NCBI RefSeq assembly: GCF_011601315.1
Contig: NZ_JAAORA010000004.1
Coordinates: 115,200-179,199 of the forward strand
Direction of reading: 5' to 3'
Source of the DNA: Candidatus Chlorobium masyuteum
GTDB taxonomy: Bacteria > Bacteroidota > Chlorobiia > Chlorobiales > Chlorobiaceae
DNA length: 64,000 bases
Of this stretch, positions 11,689-20,627 are shown in pieces. Position numbers and translations under genes: made by a program. The notes beneath the pieces were generated by a model that did no database searches, was not told where the DNA came from, and worked only from the letters and a program-made list of their open reading frames with translations. How positions within the stretch are numbered: the stretch's first letter is position 1; every line of letters starts with the position of its first letter.

Positions 11689-13080
11689 TCAAGTGAACCT
11701 GACAATCTCACCGGAAAGGGGAATAGATGCCTTCAAATGCAGTTCATCCTCAATCGCATCACGGAACACTTTTTTAACAGGTTCGTCTCCATGCACTACA
11801 TAGATTTCAGGTCTGTTTGTAAATCCCCCGAGCCAGCGAAGAATATCATTCCGGTCACCATGCGCTGACAAGCCACCTATGGTATGAAGCGCTGCCCTTA
11901 CCGGATAACTCCGGCCATGAATCTCAACTTCCCGCTCACCCTCTACCAGACGACGCCCGAGGGTTCCCTCTGCCTGAAAACCGGTTATGATCACACTGCA
12001 CTCCGGCCGCTCGATATTGTGCTTCAGATGGTGTAGAATCCTGCCTCCATTGCACATACCGCTGCCGGCAATAATGATGGCCCCCTGTTTTATGGCATTG
12101 ATGGCCTTCGACTGTTCCGGCTTTGCGGTAAAATGAAGGTTTTTCAGATGCGGCATCCAGCTCCTGCCATTTCGGAATGAAGCCGCATCTTCATCAACAA
12201 GCGCAGGGTAATCCCAGTAGATCCGGCTGGCCTCAATAGCCATGGGACTGTCGAGAAAAATCTGCCAGCGATCAAGCTCCCACTCCTCATAGTGCTTTGA
12301 AAAAAAGTAGAGCAGCTCCTGGCTTCGACCGATGGCAAAAGCAGGGATAAGAATATTGCCGCCGCCTGCTGCAGCCTTGCGGATAATCTCACCCATCTCG
12401 GCAAGGGTAAGCGCTATCTCCCGATGAAGACGGTCACCATAGGTGCTCTCCACTATTACTGCGTCGGCCTCTTCGATCGTCTCGGGATCGTTCATGATAG
12501 GGGTGTTGTATTGACCCACATCACCGCTGAACACCAGCTTTTTTGAAACATCGCCTTCATGCAGCCACACCTCTACCAGCGCGGAACCGAGAATATGACC
12601 GGCATCCATGAAACGGATGATGACACCCGGAAGAATCTCCTGCTTTTGATGGTAGGACAAGCCGACAAAGCTGTTCAGCGCCCGCACGGCATCCTCACGG
12701 GTATAGAGCGGTTCAGCATGACGGTCACCGGCACTTTGGGGGTGCTTCTGGCGGAAAATGGCATCTCGTTCACCAAGTGAAGCGGAATCAAGAAGCAGAA
12801 CCCTGCAAAGATCAACAGTTGCCTGCTGGGTATAGACCGGACCGGCAAACCCCTTCTTGACGAGAAGAGGGAGACGTCCGGAGTGGTCGATATGGCCATG
12901 GGTAAGGACAACCGCATCAACAGCCGATGGGTCAAAAGGAAACGGCCCGGCATTGAGAGCCTCATCTTCCCTTGAACCCTGTATGAGACCGCAGTCGAGC
13001 AGCACCGTTGCGCCACCAACCCTGAGAATATGGCAGGAGCCGGTAACCCTGCCTGTTGCTCCGTAGAATTCAAGCTCCAT
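11689..13080 (-). CDS. Beta-CASP metallo-beta-lactamase-fold RNase/hydrolase
   Basis: 463 residues of the MBL-fold/beta-CASP family related to the CPSF73/Ysh1 RNA-processing nucleases. The zinc motif THGHIDHSGRLP lies near residues 60-70, VFSGDVG carries a metal Asp, and VESTYGDR follows. The beta-CASP insert is in the middle (GSGMCNGGRILHHLK, GFQAEGTLGRRLVEG), and the last metal His is in GGLSAHGDRNDIL. Likely an RNA endo/exonuclease. It lies downstream of a DEAD-box helicase on the same strand, but a terminator separates the two. Exact substrate unknown. Confidence 0.88.
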   Translation of the reverse strand: MELEFYGATGRVTGSCHILRVGGATVLLDCGLIQGSREDEALNAGPFPFDPSAVDAVVLTHGHIDHSGRLPLLVKKGFAGPVYTQQATVDLCRVLLLDSASLGERDAIFRQKHPQSAGDRHAEPLYTREDAVRALNSFVGLSYHQKQEILPGVIIRFMDAGHILGSALVEVWLHEGDVSKKLVFSGDVGQYNTPIMNDPETIEEADAVIVESTYGDRLHREIALTLAEMGEIIRKAAAGGGNILIPAFAIGRSQELLYFFSKHYEEWELDRWQIFLDSPMAIEASRIYWDYPALVDEDAASFRNGRSWMPHLKNLHFTAKPEQSKAINAIKQGAIIIAGSGMCNGGRILHHLKHNIERPECSVIITGFQAEGTLGRRLVEGEREVEIHGRSYPVRAALHTIGGLSAHGDRNDILRWLGGFTNRPEIYVVHGDEPVKKVFRDAIEDELHLKASIPLSGEIVRFT

Positions 13081-13181
13081 GGTTCCTCCCCGGAATGACG
13101 TGAATCGATACGTTTAATATACAACCTGCAACAGCAGAGTGGAGCGGGAAGAGAGCGGAAAGCGGAAAAAAAGAGCAAAAA

Positions 13182-13208
13182 AAAGCGGGGAGTTCACGTC
13201 CCCGCTTT
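13182..13208 (-). terminator. Rho-independent terminator of the DEAD-box helicase gene
   Basis: On the minus strand AAAGCGGGGA / TCCCCGCTTT forms a 10-bp stem with a 7-base loop. A run of eight Ts (plus-strand A8 at 13177-13184) follows directly. It lies just past the helicase stop at 13230. Confidence 0.85.
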
Positions 13209-13229
13209 ACAACTGTTATCGTGAAAGGA

Positions 13230-15026
13230 TCACCCCTTGCGTTTCTTTTTGTTACCGGTAAAGAAAGCGGTCTCCTTGCCTGCCGGTTTGGCAAAAGGCT
13301 TCTTGAACGCTTTTTTGATCCCATAGGGAGAGGAGTTGCGATCCTGATCCTCCATTTTGGAGAGCCTGAGCTGGCGTCCGCAAACCCTTACCTTGCGAAG
13401 TTCATGAAACACATTATCCGGCATACCCTGCGGCAGCTCTACCGTGCTGTAGGAGTCATTGATGGAGATCTGGCCGACTGAATCAGGATCAAGACCGACT
13501 TCATTGAGAATAGCGCCAAGAATATTGCCGGCTTTCACACCATGCTCACTGCCTACCTCAAGACGGTAGCGCTCTTTACCCTCATCACTGCTTCTGCGTT
13601 TGGATGGCCCGCGATCCCGGTCAAATCCGCGATCACGATCTGAACCCCGATCCCTGCCGGAACCTTCGCGATCATCGTTGGAACGCGTTCTTTCGGGCTT
13701 GTTTGAAAGGAGTAACGGTGTTTCACCCTGAACCAGTGAAGCAAGTGCAGCCGCAGCTTCAATGACCGGTACATCATGTTCATGACAGTACTGCTCTATA
13801 ATACGGGTAAAGAAATCAAGGTCTTCAGCCGCAATCGTATCGGTGATCTTCTGGTTGAATTTTGCAATCCGCTTGTTGTTGATGATCTCCGTTGACGGCA
13901 GCTCCATCAGTTCAATACGGCTGTGCGTTGCCTTTTCGATAGCGTACAGCATATTCTTCTCCCTCGGAGAGACAAAGAGGATCGCATCGCCGGTGCGGCC
14001 TGCGCGACCGGTCCGGCCGATCCGGTGTACATAGGACTCCGTGTCGGAAGGGATATCGTAGTTAATAACGTGGCTGATACGCTCGACATCAAGACCCCTT
14101 GCTGCCACATCGGTGGCAATAACAATGCTCAACGCTCCGTTCTTGAGCTGATCGACCGTGCGTTCCCGCTGATTCTGGGCCATATCGCCATTCAGGGCGG
14201 CTGCTCCATAGCCTCGGGCCTGAAGCTTTTCAGCCAGTTCAATCGTCATGGTTTTTGTGCGTACAAAAATCAGTATCCCGTCGAACGGCTCAACTTCAAG
14301 AATTCGGGTCAGGATATCAAGCTTGTGGCTTCCGCCGACAATCCAGTAGCGCTGACGAATAGTCTCAACCGTTGTGGTTTTGGTCTGTATGGTTACCTGG
14401 GCAGGATTATTCAGATACTTCTGTGCGATACGGCGGATGGCAGAGGGCATGGTTGCCGAAAAAAGGGCCACCTGGCGATCTTTTGGTGTCTGATCAAGAA
14501 TCCACTCGACATCGTCGATAAATCCCATGCGAAGCATCTCGTCAGCCTCGTCAAGCACAAGGCACTGCAGAGAGTCAAGATTAAGCGATCCCCGACGCAT
14601 GTGATCCATGACACGACCGGGAGTACCGACCACGACATGCACACCGCGTTTCAGCATGCGGAGCTGAATGCCGTAATCCTGACCGCCATAGATCGGAACA
14701 ACATGAAATCCCTTGAGATGTACTGCATAACGCTGGAAAGCCTCGGCAACCTGTATAGCCAGCTCCCTTGTCGGAGCAAGCACAAGAGCCTGGGGCTCGG
14801 CAAGTGCAAGGCGGATATTGGAGAGTACCGGCAAGGCAAACGCAGCGGTTTTTCCTGTTCCGGTCTGTGCCTGCCCGAGAACATCACGTCCTTCGAGAAG
14901 CAGTGGAATGGTTTCGGCCTGAATCGGGGTCGGATTTTCATATCCCACCTCTTCAAGCGCCTGCATTAATGGTTCCGCAAGCTGAAGGCTGCGGAAATCC
15001 TTCGGCAATAGAGAGTTGTCGCTCAT
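13230..15026 (-). CDS. deaD: DEAD-box ATP-dependent RNA helicase, DeaD/CsdA type
   Basis: 598 residues. RecA domain 1 has the Q motif (NPTPIQAETIP), motif I AQTGTGKT, PTRELA, DEAD and SAT. Domain 2 has VRTKTMTIELAE, ATDVAARGLD and HRIGRTGRAGR. The C-terminal part has a DbpA-like RNA-binding domain (YRLEVGSEHGVKAGNILGAI) framed by an Arg/Asp-rich linker (RDRGSDRDRG repeats) and a basic tail. Members unwind rRNA and mRNA in ribosome assembly and cold adaptation. The start is followed upstream by ~460 bp without a gene, which may include a long leader. Confidence 0.93.
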   Translation of the reverse strand: MSDNSLLPKDFRSLQLAEPLMQALEEVGYENPTPIQAETIPLLLEGRDVLGQAQTGTGKTAAFALPVLSNIRLALAEPQALVLAPTRELAIQVAEAFQRYAVHLKGFHVVPIYGGQDYGIQLRMLKRGVHVVVGTPGRVMDHMRRGSLNLDSLQCLVLDEADEMLRMGFIDDVEWILDQTPKDRQVALFSATMPSAIRRIAQKYLNNPAQVTIQTKTTTVETIRQRYWIVGGSHKLDILTRILEVEPFDGILIFVRTKTMTIELAEKLQARGYGAAALNGDMAQNQRERTVDQLKNGALSIVIATDVAARGLDVERISHVINYDIPSDTESYVHRIGRTGRAGRTGDAILFVSPREKNMLYAIEKATHSRIELMELPSTEIINNKRIAKFNQKITDTIAAEDLDFFTRIIEQYCHEHDVPVIEAAAALASLVQGETPLLLSNKPERTRSNDDREGSGRDRGSDRDRGFDRDRGPSKRRSSDEGKERYRLEVGSEHGVKAGNILGAILNEVGLDPDSVGQISINDSYSTVELPQGMPDNVFHELRKVRVCGRQLRLSKMEDQDRNSSPYGIKKAFKKPFAKPAGKETAFFTGNKKKRKG

Positions 15027-15511
15027 TGTATTTTCATTTCCAGATCATTGATAAAAAAAGCCTCGAATGAGGCGGAGGTGGCAGCAATGCAGGAAAGAAA
15101 AAAATGAAGAAGAGTTCTCATCAACCGAAAACATCCGGGCAGCTTACAAAGGTCTATCAAGCGCCATTGTTTCGTCACAAACACCGGGAAATAAAGTACT
15201 TACATTCCCTGCGTCCTTTCTTAGCATATTCACCACGCATTTAAAACGTCAGCATAGTACGATTTTATTTCCTTAAAGACGAATTTATTTTATTCAGAGA
15301 AATTACCGCCATACGCCAATACCCTTACCCGAAAAAAGCCGGAAAATGCAGACGATAACGGTCTAACCCGAATCATACACGGAAGAAAAAATGTAACTGC
15401 TCAGCCCTACGATATAGAGAAATCTCCTTATCTTCATTCAGGCAAGATAACGGCATACCCTTCCTGCTCTTCGGAACATCCCGGAATGTGACAGAAGCAA
15501 AAAAAATAATA
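15027..15511. other. Divergent intergenic region between helicase and waaA
   Basis: About 485 bp between divergent genes. No ORF is convincing. It must hold promoters for both sides and possibly a long 5' leader for the helicase, as is common for cold-shock helicases. No known RNA motif was recognised. Confidence 0.4.
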
Positions 15512-16801
15512 ATGCACTCTTCCGCCCTCTCTATCTATAAACTCCTCTTTCCGGTTCTTCTCGGTGCGGCGAAACTTCTCAACCGTCTGCATCCGAGACT
15601 CCGCACATTTTTTACAGTCCGGAAGGGACTCTTCGATGAGCTCGAAAAAACAGCCGGCATACTCTCCCCTTCCACTTTCAGAATGTGGGTACATGCCGCC
15701 TCGGTTGGTGAATTCGAACAGGCCCGGCCTATCATAGCCGCACTGAAAGAGAAACATCCGGATATTATACTGTTTGTCTCCTTTCTTTCCGATTCGGGAT
15801 ACAATGCCAGGAAGAACTTCCCGGATGCTGCGGCAGTCTTCTACCTGCCGCCCGACACCGCACATAATGCAAAGCGATTAATCGCACTGCTCCGCCCTGA
15901 CCTGCTGCTCCTGATGCGCTACGACTTCTGGCCGAACCATCTGCTCGAAGCAAAAAAACAGGGGACAACACTGATGCTTGCCGCAGCCGTGCTGCAAACG
16001 CATGCGCCCTACTTCAAGCCCCTCCTGAACAGCTTCTACCGAACCATTTTTCACCTCTTCGACTCCATCTATACCGCTTCAGAAAAAGACTCCACGGCTT
16101 TCAGAAAGCTTTTCGGATGCATGCGCGTGGAAACCGCCGGTGACCCCCGTTTCGACCAGGTGGTTTTGCGAAGCCGGAATCATGCCCGGGTTGATCACCT
16201 TAAACCTCTTTTTGAAAACCTGACCGTGCTTGTTGCCGGAAGTGTCTGGGAAAAAGATGAAACCATGCTGCTTGACGCATGGCAAACGCTTGCAAAGAGA
16301 CCTTCACTCATCATGGTACCGCATCAGGTCACCCCTGAAAACCTTGCACATCTCGAAGCTGATCTGCTGAAACGCTCGCTATCATCGGTCCGTATCTCTC
16401 AGATGAACGGTTCGTTTGATCCGCGCCGGCAGATTCTCATCATTGACCAGACCGGCTATCTGGCAGAACTCTATACCGTTGCATCAATGGCCTATGTAGG
16501 AGGAGGATTCGGTGTCAATGTCCATAACACGCTCGAACCGGCAGTCTTTGCCATCCCGGTACTCTTCGGTCCCCGTTACCACAACTCACCTGAAGCCGAA
16601 GATCTGGCGGCGAGCGGAGGCGGAACCGTCATTCATAACGAGAACGAACTTGCCGCTGCCCTGAAAACCTTTACTGTTGACAGCGCAAAAAGAGTCGCTG
16701 CCGGAGAGATTGCCGGAAGATTCGTCAGAGAGCGAGCCGGAGCGACGGCCATCATTGTAACCGGTATCGAAAGGGAGTACGCTGCTCATAAAAGGGCATA
16801 A
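15512..16801 (+). CDS. waaA: 3-deoxy-D-manno-octulosonic acid (Kdo) transferase
   Basis: About 429 residues, glycosyltransferase family 30, inner-membrane associated. It attaches Kdo from CMP-Kdo to lipid A precursor. An N-terminal membrane anchor (ALSIYKLLFPVLLGAAKLL) is followed by WVHAASVGEFEQARP, a signature with the catalytic Glu, then RYDFWPNHL and the GT-B C-terminal segment YVGGGFGVNVHNTLEPA and FGPRYHNSPEAE. The frame is open to a GTG at 15488. The ATG at 15512 puts the anchor at the very N-terminus as in relatives, so it is preferred, though no clear ribosome-binding site decides it. Confidence 0.92.
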   Translation: MHSSALSIYKLLFPVLLGAAKLLNRLHPRLRTFFTVRKGLFDELEKTAGILSPSTFRMWVHAASVGEFEQARPIIAALKEKHPDIILFVSFLSDSGYNARKNFPDAAAVFYLPPDTAHNAKRLIALLRPDLLLLMRYDFWPNHLLEAKKQGTTLMLAAAVLQTHAPYFKPLLNSFYRTIFHLFDSIYTASEKDSTAFRKLFGCMRVETAGDPRFDQVVLRSRNHARVDHLKPLFENLTVLVAGSVWEKDETMLLDAWQTLAKRPSLIMVPHQVTPENLAHLEADLLKRSLSSVRISQMNGSFDPRRQILIIDQTGYLAELYTVASMAYVGGGFGVNVHNTLEPAVFAIPVLFGPRYHNSPEAEDLAASGGGTVIHNENELAAALKTFTVDSAKRVAAGEIAGRFVRERAGATAIIVTGIEREYAAHKRA

Positions 16802-16854
16802 TGCAGGACACTTTTCTCCTGATTATGTATATTCGTTGAACTTACTGACTAAAT

Positions 16855-16995
16855 GGCACATCTATTAATTGTCGTGAGAAGCCCGAGAACAAGGCGGACG
16901 GAGCCAGAGAAACCGGCGTGTACACTGAGTACATGAGGATTTCGAGCACCGCCCAACGCAGTAATCGGGTTTCGGAACAAATCAATAGAGGTGCC
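16855..16995. repeat. MITE-like palindromic dispersed repeat, copy A
   Basis: A 141-bp element with imperfect inverted ends (GGCACATCTATTAATTGT / ACAAATCAATAGAGGTGCC) and the core TACATGAGGATTTCGAGCAC. Copy B at 30039-30175 shares a core of about 90 bp with different but also inverted ends. A short third piece is at 62374-62394. It lies between waaA and the DUF4293 gene. Confidence 0.75.
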
Positions 16996-17016
16996 CTAAA
17001 TTAACCGACATTACCT

Positions 17017-17481
17017 ATGTTAGCCAGAATTCAAACCCTCTACCTCTTTCTTGCGGGCCTGCTGGCCATCGCAAGTATGATGTTCCCCTTCTGGAGCTTC
17101 AGTACCGCAACACTCTTTTTTGTTACCGATTTCACCTCCTACCCCGAAGCAGGCATCATGCAGGTCACCAGCAACTTTGCTGCCGGCATCTTTTCTCCCC
17201 TGACGGCAATCGTTGCCATTGCCGCCATCTTTCTCTATAAAAAAAGAGCGCTGCAGAAAAAACTTATTCTGCTCGGCATCCTGCTCTTCGCTTGCGACCT
17301 GCTCTCCGGGCTTGCCGCAGCACACTTCATGAACCAGTATTTCAACTGCACCTGCCTTACCTTCTCCCACAGACCGGAAGCCGGATTATACCTGCTGCTG
17401 CCGGAACCGGTTCTTTTCTGGCTGGCCCTCGGCGGAGTAAAAAAGGATGACAAGATTGCCAATGCATACAAAAGACTCTGA
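17017..17481 (+). CDS. DUF4293 family membrane protein
   Basis: 154 residues with four predicted membrane helices (about 5-27, 45-70, 80-100, 120-140). The N-terminus MLARIQTLYLFLAGLLAIA is characteristic of DUF4293, a family common in Bacteroidetes/Chlorobi with no known function. Its 3' end overlaps the pdxA start by 35 bp, so the two probably share a transcript. Confidence 0.8.
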   Translation: MLARIQTLYLFLAGLLAIASMMFPFWSFSTATLFFVTDFTSYPEAGIMQVTSNFAAGIFSPLTAIVAIAAIFLYKKRALQKKLILLGILLFACDLLSGLAAAHFMNQYFNCTCLTFSHRPEAGLYLLLPEPVLFWLALGGVKKDDKIANAYKRL

Positions 17482-18493
17482 ACGATGCCGGATTGTCTGC
17501 TCGATTGGTGACCCTCACGGCATCGGTCCGGAAATCATTCTGAAAAGCTTTCTGAAACTGGAGCAATCAAACCACTCTTTTCTTGTTTGCGGCTCCTACA
17601 GTGCGATGGAGTATTACAGAAAAAACCTTGATCTGCCGGTAAAACTCCTGAACGTTGTCGATAAATCAGAACTCCAGGGTGTCGGCGCCGTTCAGCCCGG
17701 TATTCTGCCGGTACTCTCGGCAGCTGAACCCGAAACCATCACTCCGGGAACCCTTTCTGCTGACGCAGGAAGAGTTGCCATGGAGTCGCTCCGGGTCGCA
17801 GCAGAGCTCTGCCGTGACGGCGAATGCGACGCACTGGTTACGGCACCGATCAACAAGGAGGCAATCGCTCTGGCCGGCTTCAGGGAATCAGGCCATACCG
17901 GGTTCCTCGGCAACATGTTCGGTGTCCACTCACCATGCATGATGTTCTTTGATCCCGTTCTGGATCTCAAAGTTGCCCTCGCAACGATTCATGTACCCCT
18001 CAAAGAGGTACCGGAGTTAATCGGCAGTATGGACCTTGACCGTTTTCTTCTGGATCTCGCCCGGTCACTGAAAACCGATTTCAGGATTGCCGCGCCTCAT
18101 ATCGCCCTGCTTGGGCTCAACCCGCACGCTTCCGACGGCGGTGTGATGGGAAACGAAGAGGCCGAAATCATCAAACCATGCATTGAAAGAGTCTCGGATC
18201 GAATCAATATTGAAGGTCCCTTTCCCTCTGATGGTTTTTTCGGTGCAAAAAGGTACCGCGATTACGATATTGTGGTTGCCATGTACCACGACCAGGGACT
18301 GCTCCCCTTCAAGGTGCTTGCATTTGACACCGGAGTTAACGTCACACTCGGACTGCCGATTGTACGAACATCACCTGACCATGGCACCAGTTTCGATATT
18401 GCAGGTAAAGGAGTTGCATCAGAACGGAGCTTCCTTGAAGCATCGAAGCTCGCCGTCAGGATAGCCCAAAACAGAAAACAGACAGAATCATGA
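17447..18493 (+). CDS. pdxA: 4-hydroxythreonine-4-phosphate dehydrogenase
   Basis: 348-residue PdxA, an NAD-dependent metal enzyme of the DXP-dependent pyridoxal-phosphate pathway. Motifs: SIGDPHGIGPEI at the N-terminus, TAPINKEAI, the metal His in ESGHTGFLG, NPHASDGG, VAMYHDQGLLPFK and the C-terminal RTSPDHGTSFDIAGKG. Two ATGs (17447 and 17462) are possible. A purine-rich GGCGGAG lies ahead of the first. It overlaps both neighbours (DUF4293 before; ATGA with the ftsE-like gene after). Confidence 0.95.
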   Translation: MTRLPMHTKDSERCRIVCSIGDPHGIGPEIILKSFLKLEQSNHSFLVCGSYSAMEYYRKNLDLPVKLLNVVDKSELQGVGAVQPGILPVLSAAEPETITPGTLSADAGRVAMESLRVAAELCRDGECDALVTAPINKEAIALAGFRESGHTGFLGNMFGVHSPCMMFFDPVLDLKVALATIHVPLKEVPELIGSMDLDRFLLDLARSLKTDFRIAAPHIALLGLNPHASDGGVMGNEEAEIIKPCIERVSDRINIEGPFPSDGFFGAKRYRDYDIVVAMYHDQGLLPFKVLAFDTGVNVTLGLPIVRTSPDHGTSFDIAGKGVASERSFLEASKLAVRIAQNRKQTES

Positions 18494-19191
18494 TCTCATT
18501 TATTGACGCAGAACTTGAACTTGATAAAAAAACCCTGTTTAAAAACCTCAATCTTACCATCGAGGCCGGAGAGCTGGTCTACATTGTCGGCAAAAGCGGC
18601 AGCGGCAAAACCACCCTGCTCAAGTCACTCTACATGGATGTGCGCCCGAAAAAAGGAGAGATCCGCATTGCCGGATTCAGCTCCCGAACCATAAAAAAAC
18701 GGCAGATCCCTCTCCTTCGCAGAAAGCTCGGTATTGTTTTTCAGGAGTTCCGACTGCTCGAAGACCGCAATGTCTACGACAATCTCGCTTTTGTGCTCAA
18801 AGTAACCAACACAAAGGAAAAAATGATCAAGGATATGGTCATGCATGCGCTCGGAAGCGTGGGACTTGAGCATGCCGCCAAACAGATGCCCATGAAGCTG
18901 TCAGGCGGTGAACAGCAGAGAATCTCCATAGCCCGTGCGCTGGTGCGCGAACCCCTCGTCATCCTCGCAGACGAACCGACCGGAAACCTCGACCCCGATA
19001 CCTCGCTTGAGATTCTCGACTACCTGAAACGGATCAACCAGAAAGGGATCGTTGTTCTTGTCGGCACCCACGACTACGAACTGGTCCGCCACTCCCCCTC
19101 CAGAACCCTTCTGATCTCCAATCAGAACCTGGTTGAAACCACTATCGAACCCTCCGCCACCGGCTTCCGCCCCTCTCTCCCCATCGGATAG
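18490..19191 (+). CDS. ftsE: ABC transporter ATP-binding protein, FtsE-like
   Basis: 233 residues with a complete ABC ATPase: Walker [12 protein letters not shown] near residue 37, the Q-loop [15 protein letters not shown] typical of FtsE, the signature [15 protein letters not shown], Walker [17 protein letters not shown] and the H-loop THD. FtsE works with the membrane protein FtsX to control septal peptidoglycan hydrolases. No ftsX lies beside it here, so FtsE is the best call, but a related LolD-type role cannot be excluded. It is the last gene of the DUF4293-pdxA-ftsE run. Confidence 0.82.
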   Translation: MISFIDAELELDKKTLFKNLNLTIEAGELVYIVGKSGSGKTTLLKSLYMDVRPKKGEIRIAGFSSRTIKKRQIPLLRRKLGIVFQEFRLLEDRNVYDNLAFVLKVTNTKEKMIKDMVMHALGSVGLEHAAKQMPMKLSGGEQQRISIARALVREPLVILADEPTGNLDPDTSLEILDYLKRINQKGIVVLVGTHDYELVRHSPSRTLLISNQNLVETTIEPSATGFRPSLPIG

Positions 19192-19197
19192 AGAGGG
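19171..19197 (+). terminator. Terminator after ftsE-like gene
   Basis: CCCTCTC / GAGAGGG stem overlapping the stop codon, followed by ATTTTGG. It is short on T residues but well placed at the end of the operon. Confidence 0.55.
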
Positions 19198-19222
19198 ATT
19201 TTGGATGTTGAATTATGGATGG

Positions 19223-19280
19223 AGTCATCTCGAATCCCGATTCATCGGGGTGAGAGATCTCTCAAACGTCTCCGATGACT
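19223..19280. repeat. Palindromic GTCATC-type dispersed repeat, copy 2
   Basis: AGTCATCTCGAATCCCGAT at one end and CGATGACT at the other, with GAGAGATCTCTC inside. The same design is seen at 47972-48018 and 22060-22097. Confidence 0.65.
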
Positions 19281-19343
19281 GCCGGAATTTGTTTACCGTG
19301 TTTTTTCACAACATTTGTAGCAAAACTATCCTTGGAGAAAAAA

Positions 19344-19568
19344 ATGGGAATACCGGTACGAATAGATGAAACCTTGTACGAACAAGCAAAAATCCAGGCC
19401 AGGGCAGAGCATCGGACCATTGCCGGACAGGTTGAGTTTTGGGCAATGATCGGACGGACAGCTCTCGACAATCCTGATTTGCCCATCGATTTCATTCAGG
19501 ATCTTCTGATTGTGCTGGCTGAAGGAAAGGTGAACTCAACACCATTTAACCACCCTTCTCGCTTATGA
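19344..19568 (+). CDS. ParD-like antitoxin
   Basis: 74 residues: MGIPVRIDETLYEQAKIQAR followed by EHRTIAGQVEFWAMIGRTAL, the pattern of the ParD-like antitoxin family (ribbon-helix-helix DNA binding; represses its own operon and neutralises a ParE/RelE toxin). A good ribosome-binding site (TTGGAGA) precedes the ATG at 19344. The toxin that should follow survives only as a 23-codon tail, so this antitoxin is now an orphan. Confidence 0.7.
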   Translation: MGIPVRIDETLYEQAKIQARAEHRTIAGQVEFWAMIGRTALDNPDLPIDFIQDLLIVLAEGKVNSTPFNHPSRL

Positions 19569-19572
19569 GTAG

Positions 19573-19641
19573 GATGCCGCAAGCCGTCACCTGCTGCTGT
19601 TGGGCGCCCACGAAAATTTCTACCGGACACTCAAACGGTAA
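19573..19641 (+). pseudogene. C-terminal remnant of a RelE/ParE-family toxin
   Basis: Four bases after the antitoxin stop, a frame reads DAASRHLLLLGAHENFYRTL then KR and stop. LGxHENFYRxLKR is a common C-terminus of RelE/ParE-family toxins. No start and no N-terminal two thirds are present, so the toxin gene has been deleted internally. Confidence 0.6.
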
Positions 19642-19753
19642 TCTTGTCGATTGTCGAGCATATTATGCGGTTTTCTGAAAAAGCGGTAGCTTCAAGTATA
19701 TTTAACGGGTTTCGGAAGGATGAATTCAGGTCATTTATAATAAAACAACCATT

Positions 19754-19942
19754 ATGACCAAACTGCTTGAACAAGCCGTTAATAAAGTCAAAACATTGTC
19801 CGATAATGAGCAAAATGCCATTGCCGCATTGATTCTTGAGGAAATTGAGGATGATTTCCGGTGGGACAAAAGTTTTGCGTCAAGTCAGGATACATTGGCA
19901 GTTTTGGCTGAAGAGGCTACTGAAGAGATCAACTCCAAATAA
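19754..19942 (+). CDS. Small antitoxin-like protein
   Basis: 62 residues, acidic: MTKLLEQAVNKVKTLSDNEQ, then IAALILEEIEDDFRWDKSFA and a C-terminal helix. This resembles small proteins usually found ahead of RelE-type toxins, in which LLEQA...L...EQNA..., a central EEIE, W and F are conserved. The end seems a few residues short compared with relatives, and no toxin follows: the next bases are the jetD remnant. Antitoxin function is inferred. Confidence 0.5.
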   Translation: MTKLLEQAVNKVKTLSDNEQNAIAALILEEIEDDFRWDKSFASSQDTLAVLAEEATEEINSK

Positions 19943-19986
19943 CTTGCTACGCTTTAAACTAACCCCCCACTTTTTCCCGAAACGAA

Positions 19987-20145
19987 CCAACCGAAACCGG
20001 TACCCTCACGCGCCTGACCGCTGAAGAAAGTACGATTTACGATAAGTTACGCTTTCATGACCCGGGTCATCATATCCCCCTGGGACAGGAAAAGATCGGG
20101 TTCGATTGGCTGGCTGAGGTGTTGAAGGATTTAATGATAGTTTGA
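19987..20145 (+). pseudogene. jetD: Remnant of a second jetD copy (3' end only)
   Basis: Bases 19991-20043 are identical to 28691-28743 inside jetD (53 of 53). The similarity then continues at lower identity to the stop. In the jetD frame it reads [20 protein letters not shown], then HHIPLGQEKIGFDWLAEVL. Everything upstream of that point is missing. It is the end of another Wadjet D subunit, from a deleted homologous operon or a partial duplication. Confidence 0.85.
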
Positions 20146-20254
20146 CAGCGAAAGGACGATATTCAAACACAATTAAAAGCTGTTATAAAATCCTTAAAAC
20201 AATTCAGTCCTTACAACAATAAACAATATGGGTATTCGCTGTATAGCTCTCGAC

Positions 20255-20488
20255 TCACTTTCTTCCAAGGCATACAAAAAGTGCTTTTTGAGCATCAAGA
20301 TTTAACATATCAATTTGTTCAGAGGTCCAATGATCCCTAATAAAATCAGCCACCTCATTTGCAATAGGATAAACAGTTGAATTATAACACTTCAAGCAAC
20401 TTTCTGCTTCTGATATTGATAATCCGTATTTCTCCCGCTGAAATCGCCGTTTATCCGACAGGCTAAACCAATCAAAATCAAGACACAT
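20255..20488 (-). CDS. Hypothetical protein, 77 aa
   Basis: Not recognised. The chain starts MCLDFDWFSLSDKRRFQREK and has a CLKC pair near the middle; it is soluble and slightly acidic at the end. Base composition is more AT-rich than the housekeeping neighbours, which fits acquired DNA. It sits alone between the jetD remnant and the DUF2442-fusion gene on the same strand as the latter, 139 bp downstream of it. Confidence 0.4.
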   Translation of the reverse strand: MCLDFDWFSLSDKRRFQREKYGLSISEAESCLKCYNSTVYPIANEVADFIRDHWTSEQIDMLNLDAQKALFVCLGRK

Positions 20489-20627
20489 AACCCATATAGT
20501 ATTTTGGAATTAAAAGGCTCTTCGCAGAATTTAATGACAGAATTGTGAATATCTTCATAACATTAAAATACATTGGATTTAAAATCGCGCAGGGGAAACC
20601 CAACTACCAAATGCTAACAATTTCTTG

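Noticed and set aside
19275-19343. Longer start for the ParD-like antitoxin
   Set aside because: The upstream codons lie in and just after the palindromic repeat; the ATG at 19344 has a proper ribosome-binding site and family N-terminus.
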